Source: Umbilicaria muhlenbergii (Eukaryota; Ascomycota; Lecanoromycetes; Umbilicariales; Umbilicariaceae). From it: a stretch of DNA of 64,000 bases. Where the stretch lies: positions 558,001-622,000 of the forward strand of contig KK106986.1 of the NCBI GenBank assembly GCA_000611775.1. Direction: 5' to 3'. The notes beneath the pieces are model-generated. The model saw only the letters and a program-made list of their open reading frames with translations. It did no database searches and had not been told where the DNA came from. Below, piece after piece: positions 55,929 through 64,000 of the stretch (position 1 is the first letter of the stretch; each line of letters begins with the position of its first letter). The position numbers and the translations under genes were made by a program.

Positions 55929-58900
55929 ATGGCGATGCAATGCTTGGCTTCTTCACTAATTGCGTAATGAAGTATTAGGTTGATAGTTTGTATTGCGGTT
56001 CGGCGGTCTGGAGTTCATCAGCTTTTAAAGTACCGATAGGAGCTGAATGACGTTGTCACTGTGGTGGATCTCTGATTCGAAGCAGTGGATTCGAAGCAGT
56101 GAATGCGAGCTTTGCTCAGCTTTAGCCCGGACGTTAATTCGTGTCACCTCGTACAACATGCTCGTATCAGGCTCAAACGGCCTCGTTTTACTAAGCTAAT
56201 CCTGTAACTTAACGTTCATCTCTGGCGTCAGGCCCATCATATGATCTCAGATCAGAGACAAATCCAAAAATTTCCTGTCAGCTGAAGAGTGCGGTTGAAA
56301 GCAATTGTCTGGCTGTCCTCTGTAGACAGGAGTACAGTCACTCCCAACTGGCAACATGACCGATATTGGAGTGCTAGGAGCTAAATTTGGCAGGTTTACC
56401 ACCGCCCCTGGACCTGAGAGGCCAAACAAATTCTGCCAGCCTTGCTCATCAGCTGTTGCATCATGTCATGCGTCGTTTTGACAGCCTTGTAACCTATCAG
56501 AGAGCTCTCCGCTCTGACCCCATAGTCCCACCAGTGTCAGAGCTTTTAGACTTCCCTTCCTTCGGCAACTCCCAGGGCGTCAACTTCGAAGATTAAGTTG
56601 ACAAGTCCTAAGATTGAATTCATGAGTCAAAATTATGAAGCGGACGTCGAACCAGGCCGGCCTGAGCGGATAGCGGATGCGAAGGAAGGATTAAAAGTAC
56701 CCTTTGAGGAGAAGGACTCCGCAAAGTTCCGAGACAGAGTTCTGTCAGAGCGTTGAAGGACACTATGTAGGTGGGACCACATGGCCCACAACAGCTCTGA
56801 CCCTCACCCATCATAGTCGGCACACCAGTTGCCTGATCGCCTAGATGTAGAGGCTTGGGGCCCGGTTTCGACTCGATCGGCAAGAGGGCACGATCTCGGT
56901 CCTCCCGCTTGAACCCAGTTTTAGCAATTCTCTCGCGTTCGCTAAGCTTTGATATCCGTTATCCGATACTGGCTAGCCCTAAAGAGGTATGGTTCCCAAT
57001 GTGACTTGTGATCGATTAGGGTATCCCATCTCTTGCGAATCGAGCGTCAAGCGAAACATGTCAATTTTTCCATAGATGCACAGCTGGGTCTGCGTGCAAC
57101 GTAACAATTACAAGCCTTGTCACTCCTACACTATAGATCGATGATAATACATATGCTATACTTCATTTTCGTGGATTTGTGGGATTTTGGCAGCATTTTT
57201 GAGGGTACCACAAGTTTTTACAGCTCAGAGCACGTATGATTTTGGATTTCAGTAGAATTTTCTGGTCGGGAGCCTATCCATATTCTATTGCCCCCGAGCA
57301 GCCAACCCACAATTTTGCGTCGTACTCCGAAGAGAACCACACGTAGCATCCCCACGTACCTCGTATGATACCAACGCATAATCTCCACGTAGCTCGTTCT
57401 AACGCCTGACCGCGATGTACAATTTTCAAGTTCGTGGTATATATGATCCAAGGCTTTTCCCTGCGCTCGATGCAAACTCGTGTCTCTCAATGTGTTCCTT
57501 TGACATCCAGGCATTGATCGCCCCTACTCTCCAGACGCATCCTTATTGGCTTCGAAGCGCAACATCACAACTCTTCTTCTCGACAGTATACCTGGTACTC
57601 CTCCTATCCTTCGTTGACAAAGTCTCCTGGCCCCCTCAAGTAACGAACAGACTAAATCACTCCTTAAAACGTATATATCGATGTCAGATTCGCAGAATGC
57701 GGACGCTCCGTTTCTACCCTTACTGGGACAGAGTTCAATGCGGCGACACGGCTCATAATGTAGATAGACGTGCTTTTCGATCGAACCAGAGAGAAGGGAG
57801 TTCCATTGGGTCTCGATAGCATCTTACGGTCCTTGCTGAGTATGTTCATGACCTCGGCTGCCGTTCTCTAGGAGCTAGTCATTGTCAAGTCGAAGCTACC
57901 CTAGGGTTTGACCAGCTTTGACGACCGTGCCGGGTTTCCAGGTGGACGATGCCCATGAATTCGCGATTGAGTATCTCGGCATAGCTAAGGGCGAAGGTAA
58001 TGACGACGACGGCGGGATCAGACCGGGGTTCGTCAGTGGGAAGTAAGGACAGAGGTTCGGACACAGAGAGGATTGCTGTAAATCAGGAATTTAGGCTCTT
58101 CGTTTGCATGTCTGCGGAAATGTCCCCAGAACATTGACGCTGTTATCAAATCATTGTCCATGTGACCGCTTGGGTCGGCTCAGCGGAGTTCAACGATGCG
58201 TAAGGGATATAGTTACAATAAGAGATTCCGATTATGCAGCTCAGCGCAGGAAGAATTATATCGGAGACTACAAGCACCCAACGCTCGAGACAAACGATAA
58301 GATATTCACCCAGATATCATCAAAGAGTGTCCAGGTGCAGCCAGGGGGTCAAGGAAACGCAGCAAACCCCGTAGACAACGGTAGCTGTGGCGACGAAGCT
58401 ACTCGAAATGGAAGTCGTACCGTGCCAAATCAATACGTAGAATGTTATACCTGTCTCTTAGACCAATTTATCCTGTACCCTCAACACCAAGAAAGAAGGC
58501 GACGATTCAAGCACATGACACGGCGAATACATGAGATCTCTAGGCTGCTCTCCCTTCCCAAGAAGGGCATCTAGAACGTGGTCATCGTAGATGCATGGTT
58601 AAATAGCGAGAAAGTAGTGCTCCCCTTGTCTGTTTGAAGTAAGCGCAAGTCGTCACTGAGATGATGCAGCTTGTAGAGATAGTTCTCGGGTTTCGCGGGG
58701 AGGCGTCTGAAACAACAGGAGATGGAGGGCTCAACAAGAGTTGTAGCGCACTATGGAAAATGCTTCGTGGATATCCCAACTGCTTCATTGTATTCGCATG
58801 GTAAAGTATCCGGAGTCAAGACCTGCGAGCACGTTGGCCACGCCTGGCCGTGCTCCAGTAGCCTTTCGTTTTCCTGTAACGGCGGCGTGTCTGTTTCGAT

Positions 58901-61127
58901 TAGAAGCGTGGTTCACACATGAGTCTGGAGCGAGTTCCCCGCATTAGCTTGTCGCTGATTGAGCTTCACCGTCTGAAACTGCTTCGGCACTTTTTGAGTT
59001 GACAGAATCAATAACTAGTATCCCCAGAGATGTAGACACCTAGAAACGTCAATATAATCGAAACAAGGACGATGGTCAGAGGACTCGGAATACTTGCTAT
59101 TGTCTGTCTTCATTCTTTCGAAAGCGATGGTCATGTCTACCGTTGAAACTGTAAGAAGCATGGCGAAAGCAAATTTAGGGCAGGAAAGGAAGCGGCTCCA
59201 GCAGGAAAATCAAGAGAACCATTGCGGTTGGATCACGTTGTTAAGAGCAATACACAAGGCAACAAACCGCAAGATACATGAGACAGTGCTCGAATCGTCT
59301 GCACCAGGTAGTACTACATTTGAGAAGAGTAATAATCATGGCAATTGTATAGAGATGATATGATGAGATGTCGTCTACTAGCGCAAAAGATCCAAGCGTC
59401 GATCCCCCAAGCATAACGGAAATTTACTGCACCCCTAAGCTGGCATGTTTAGGCAAGATCCCTAGACCCTACGGGTATTGTCCTGTAGGCTGTCGCTTGC
59501 CCCCGCGTCTGACGGTAGAGTACAAGTGCTTGGCTGCGGCACAGTGATGAGTGGGCACAAGGACAGAAAGCACCAATCACAACCAAAGAGGCCCAGAAAG
59601 GCCGGAAATCCTTGTTTAACTAGCTGCATTGATGCGGTGCTGGCTTCGACTACCGGTGGTGTCTGGCGGCACCAGATGCTGCGAGCATATGCTAATGCTA
59701 CCTGATGTTCTTGGCCGTGCGTCAGCGATGCGCCAATTGTTGTGAGCATGATCCCCTGCAGTCGAGCACAAAGTACGAGGGAGACAATGGGACCTGACGG
59801 GCCTCGAGTTTCTCGAACCTTGACCGAATGTGCCCACGAGACTTTGGGTGACGACGAATCATCTGAGCTTGGCATGAAGAAGCTCGCATAAGCTAACTTC
59901 GGCCCACTCTCACTCCCAGGCACACAGGTGATGAAACTTAACCTAAGGCCAGCCTGCATTGGAGACGAATGGCCCCACCTGGCTTGTCTTACTTCTGCAA
60001 AGATATCTCTTTTCTGACTCCCAGACACATGAGACGACAGAGACCACGACGCTCGGAGCCACAGCAGCCCTTGGACAACGGCTAATGCACATATCTCTGT
60101 GAGCTTTGTTCTCTAGGTCAGACAAACTAACATCCGGTATCACCGCAGACGAATCTGTTCGCTTCCTAGCATGTATCCAGACAAGAGTACAAGGCAACTT
60201 GCGGCCAACGGAGGACTGCCCGAGGAAGCGTTATTTCTGCAGCTTGCCGTTCCAGCGGCAGTACCCCAGGGGAAATGAGCCCCAATGGTCAGGACGTTGG
60301 GATGGTTCAATGGTCGTGGACCGGTGGATCCTTTCGGATGTCGAAGGCCACTGCAGAAAGTCGCTCAGGTCTGCGACAAAGACCTTTTGGCTGGGTATGA
60401 TATCACTTGCTGTCCTCCAACCCGTAGTTCTTTTGATCCTATCAGGACTTAGACGTGCGGCGCCTAACTGTACAGATGATGCAACATGGACGGATCGACT
60501 TTCCCTCCACTTCCAAGATTTACAGCTATCAAGATTGAGTTCGTCTTATCAAATCGGTGAGGCAGCAAAGCCAAAGGGCATGTGCTTGGTGGAGTCGTGT
60601 CGTCGAGATCGCCCGACAAGCTGCGGACACCATGCAGGTGGCGCTGATGGGAATCGCAGACCGACATAGTCCTCGAGGAGCCACCCATGCAAAGGGCACT
60701 CCAACTTTCCTCTTTTTCAGCCTTGTGGAGCTCTTGATATTTGCCTGCTTCTGTCGTTTTCTTGAACGTGTGTATGCAATTCGTCGCTGAACCGTTTTGT
60801 CGTTTCAAAGATTATGGATACTCTCGAAGCCGTTGAAACACTAATCGCCCTCCGGAGATAGCTCCTTCTGAATTTGTCCCACAATGAGCATGGTCCCTAG
60901 GCAGCTCAGCAGCTTCGTTGTCTTGGCCAGGCAGGAACTCTTCGGCTTCGCAGGTCCAAACCTAAAGCTTGGATGAGTACCATGGATAGCTTTGACTGCC
61001 GATGGATACTGCACCGCCGTCGTATATGAGCTTAAGATAAATCATCTGTCATCCCTCCAGATCACTTTCATTTGCATCCATATTGTTCACATTAGATATC
61101 AGACATTCATTCATTGTCGTCGGAGCC
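55929..61127. other. Gene-poor 5.2-kb region
   Basis: Many short frames occur on both strands (e.g. 58104-58574 plus, 59462-60028 minus, 60106-60669 plus), but none shows a domain, consistent codon use or a splice-joined partner. No transposase, reverse transcriptase or terminal repeats are visible. Short lineage-specific genes could be hidden here. The promoter of the next gene is at the right end. Confidence 0.5.
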
Positions 61128-63082
61128 ATGGATCTGAATCAGATCCTAAACACAGATAGCAGCTGGAACGGGGGCCGTTCGAGTTTACACCGCCCCAAAC
61201 CACTGAGATTCACATCCAGTTCCCATGACCTCGCCATTCACCAGAAGAGTCATCCAGTGAATGCATATTCGCTACGGCCACAGTCCGAGCACAAAAGGAA
61301 CGACACCGTCTATCCCCTCCCATCAATATCTTCCTTTGATGTGCCTCCTCGCATCCTTTCGGGTGTCTATTTTGGTCCACATCAGTACGAATCAGAACAG
61401 CTTTGCCGTTCGTTCTCCAGATATTCGGCGCCCCGACAGTCAGACTTTAACGGCGTCCAACCTGTTACTTCCTTCGCACCCACAACCTATGCATCCACCC
61501 ACAGCAGCAGCTCAGACAACTCGTTGACGCTCGGCGATCTGCACATTCGCCCTCCTCGCGGGGTCTTCGATCCCTCTTTTTCATTTCAAGAAGGTATGTC
61601 TTGGTGTCACTGCTGTCCCCTGAATAACACTATTCTCTCTTTCACCCATGACAGGATAGTAAAGTCCTCAACACTTACCATCCTATAGAGCACACCGATA
61701 CCCATCAGGGATACCAACCTGCGATCGTCTCAGGTGTCTCTAGTAGGGTAACAACTTCGCACGAACAGCAAACCTCTTATCGCGGAGTCGAGACCACCCC
61801 TTCCAACCACTCTTCGACCGAAGTCAGTCCCAGGACGATGCCGGTACAGTTACCCGTCGCGAATGCGGACCCTCTACCATTCGACGGCCCCAAACGATGC
61901 ACATTTCTGGAGAACTGCTCGACAGAATCTCCCGAGCGCAAAGTCACATCCCACTTGTTCGGACGCAACAAGAACTGCACAAAACGGATTCCCAACGGTG
62001 TTTGGCTCTGGTACTGTCGGAAGCATTATCAGCGTACCCGCTACCGCGACCGCATTGCATTCACCAGGCTACAGCTCGATTCTGTGCGCAGGCAAGTGAA
62101 TAGGCTGGAGTCATGGGGCGGTGTTTTAGAGTGGCAAATCATCCTCAAAAAGTCAGAACAGGAAAGACTCGACGCGGAAAACGCCGAACTAGCAAAGATA
62201 GCCTTGGAGGATCGTCTTCGCGCAAGCGACGGCAGCATTGGCGGTGATGATAGACGCAACGAGGCTGGCTCTGCACGACCAAGAGCAATACTCGAAGCAG
62301 AACCCTCTACAAACCTTGTGAACAAGCATATGCAAAGTGAAGAAAAACACCGGGACGGTAGGGACAATCAAGATGATGAGGATGATGAGTTTGATAGTGA
62401 CGATGAGGATGACAAAATGAGTAAGAAGAGTAAGAGAGGGAAGAAGAACCAAAAGAAGAAGAAGAAGCAGAAGCAGAAGACGGAGCAGGAACTCCCGCCG
62501 GTCTGTAGATGGATGGTTCCTTACCTTGGTCGAGGAAAGACTTTCCAGGATATTCGAGTCGTCCTGAACGTTATTGAAACCTACCTCAGACAAACCAAAT
62601 ATCCATTCCCAGCCATCGAGATTCTACCACTTTCGGCCCCTCCAGCCGGATCTCGCCGCGCCTCGTGTACCACCAGGCGCCGCTGCAATCCCCAGCCCCA
62701 GGCCTCTGGCAGGCGCAAGGCCTCCGACAGCACCAGCGAGTCCAGCGATATGACGCCTCCGACATCTCGAAAGCGCCGCTCGCCGGCTGAAGACAATAGC
62801 GATGAGTCCGGCGACAGGTCGACCGCGAGTCCTCGAAAGCGCCGCTCCGTGGCTGGAGTCAACGCGAACGATTCCAACACCATGCCGGTTCCGAGTCCTT
62901 CAAAGCGCCGCTCCGTGGCTGCAAGCAACACGACCGAAGCCAACACCATGCCGCCTCCGAGTCCTCCAGCGCGCCGCACTTTGACTCGAGGCCGCAAGAC
63001 CCAGCCAGTGGCAGCTCGTCCAGTCAAGCAGGGAAAGCAAGCCGCAAAGCGCGGCGCAGCAACTGGTGGCGGCCGTCGTTAA
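61128..63082 (+). CDS. ORP1-like nuclear protein with basic C-terminal repeats
   Basis: Exons 61128-61593 and 61689-63082, intron 61594-61688 (GTATGT..CCTATAG); 619 residues. Of the nearby acceptors only the last avoids in-frame stops. The conserved core at about residues 215-265 is FLENCSTESPERKVTSHLFG, RNKNCTKRIPNGVWLWYCRK, then HYQRTRYRD. This Cys/His-containing block is found in fungal proteins often annotated ORP1-like. A coiled-coil-like segment (KKSEQERLDAENAELAKIAL), an acidic run (DDEDDEFDSDDEDD), a Lys run, and a second conserved piece (RWMVPYLGRGKTFQDIRVVL) follow. The tail has four RKRRS-type repeats. A DNA-associated nuclear role is inferred from charge and the core motif only. 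Confidence 0.75.
62744..62980 (+). repeat. Coding repeats with RKRRS(V/P)A motif
   Basis: Four imperfect units of about 57-66 bp, each containing a CGAAAGCGCCGCTC-like core and encoding SP-KRRSVA followed by an acidic/Asn spacer. They form the basic tail of the ORP1-like protein. Confidence 0.8.
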
Positions 63083-64000
63083 TCAACTTCGAGTCGCCCC
63101 GCGTCGAGCTGTCGACACAATTTTATTCCGAAATGTATGTGCATGTGCGACTGTTTGGCTATCGGCGAGTCAGTTATAATCCGAAACGAAGATGATGGGA
63201 CATGCGAGGAATACACGACCTCACTACTACTGGTGGTACTACTACTACTAGTAGTAACTAATACGAGCCGGTCATAGCCAGGCACACTTTGGCTACACAT
63301 TCGTTTGGAAGACCTACCTAACAGATCAGAGATGGAATAGGACCGGGACGTTCCTTGATGGATTTGCCGTTTCATCGTTTTATATTTTTTCGTGCTGTTG
63401 GATGTATGCTAGTGTATGCTTGCGTCAGAAGGGACCTTGGACATTCTCTTTGTACTTTGTTCTTGTACTTTATCGGTCTTGTATGCTACTTTCTCTACTC
63501 TAGTACACGTAATAGAAACTCTTTTGCAATGGAATGTCCGGCATACTGTCAGTGATACTAAGTTGCTCTAGGGCTGCGATAGCAGGTCGTCTACCCCTAT
63601 GTAAAAGAAATATCAAGACTTGATTCGAGATGGGTCTACTGGGAGCCAAGTCTAGACTGAAGAGACTGTGATTCCAGCCGAAAGGACCCCCTATCCTTTT
63701 GAAGCGTAGGTTATGGGTGTCCGACCAGAAATGAAAAGTCCCATACCGAGCATGTTCGACATAAAGTAGTCAGCGCCACACAAAAACCAGAGATCCTACA
63801 GGGTTTAACCCCAAGCTCTGAGTCTACTGCAATCCATTGTGTGCTGCTACGATATACCGAACTACTGTGAATGCTTTAGAGGCTATAGTCAGCAGAATCA
63901 GGCTTACTCCATAGTACAAAGGTGAAATTCTATATCTACAGCCCGAGTGGTCCATAACGAATTCATAACAGCCCATCGAAGCTTTGCACATCGATCACCA
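63083..64000. other. 3' flank, no gene recognised
   Basis: AT-richer sequence with an (ACT)n/(AGT)n microsatellite at 63232-63257 that is partly palindromic. Short frames have no family features. Confidence 0.5.

Noticed and set aside
57900-58060. Coding-like segments on both strands near 57950
   Set aside because: Both strands look equally open for about 40 codons with no splice partners or family match, so they cannot be told from chance.

Overview
The window is nuclear DNA of a filamentous ascomycete (Pezizomycotina, probably Dothideomycetes). Nearly every gene is broken by short introns of about 43-90 nt with GT..AG ends and CTGAC/CTAAC-type branch sites. The protein set is typical of moulds: Zn2Cys6 regulator, AMPK-type CBM protein, TPS2, PKA regulatory subunit, neutral ceramidase. 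Class-level placement is an inference. One assembly gap of 823 N lies at 14968-15790.

Layout. 1-149: 3' end of a small secreted-type gene. 468-3587 (-): TPS2, sharing a divergent promoter with 4454-6363 (+), a probably mitochondrial Trf4/Cid1-type nucleotidyltransferase. 7195-8643 (-): cAMP-dependent protein kinase regulatory subunit. 10447-13620 (+): glycogen-binding-domain protein with internal repeats. 14213 onward (+): proline-rich hypothetical running into the gap. 16536-18435 (-): Zn2Cys6 transcription factor. 18436-21868: gene-poor, with minisatellites. 21869-22663 (+): frameshifted secreted Cys-containing protein. 23235-24101 (-): SDR oxidoreductase. 24320-25930 (-): UTP15. 26244-26552 (+): DUF3253 protein. 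27009-27689 (-): acidic hypothetical. 28641-32670 (+): alpha-COP in eight exons. 33355-33857 (+): small single-pass membrane protein. 34306-34955 (-): second member of the secreted family found at position 1. 35796-36093 (+): tRNA-like gene split by an unusually long intron. 37535-39861 (+): neutral ceramidase. 40343-40936 (-): acidic hypothetical. 41566-41966 (-): four-exon, 76-residue Cys-rich membrane protein. 43117-43758 (-): one-TM hypothetical. 44808-49066 (+): PRP24/SART3 splicing factor. 49606-50299 (+): TMEM234-like protein. 50700-53518 (-): C2-domain Inn1/Fic1-like protein. 54955-55928 (+): alpha/beta hydrolase. 55929-61127: no gene recognised. 61128-63082 (+): nuclear ORP1-like protein.

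Most genes are conserved housekeeping functions (ribosome biogenesis, splicing, COPI traffic, cytokinesis) with no sign of a secondary-metabolite or defence cluster. TPS2, the PKA regulatory subunit and the CBM protein lie within 13 kb and all bear on storage carbohydrate and stress physiology, but nothing shows they are co-regulated. The items most worth a second look are the long-intron tRNA-like gene, the small secreted family with two members here, the frame-disrupted secreted gene, the 76-residue multi-exon protein, and a recurring switch from C-rich to G-rich third positions part-way through genes. Exon joins were read by hand from splice motifs and phase and were not tested against transcripts.
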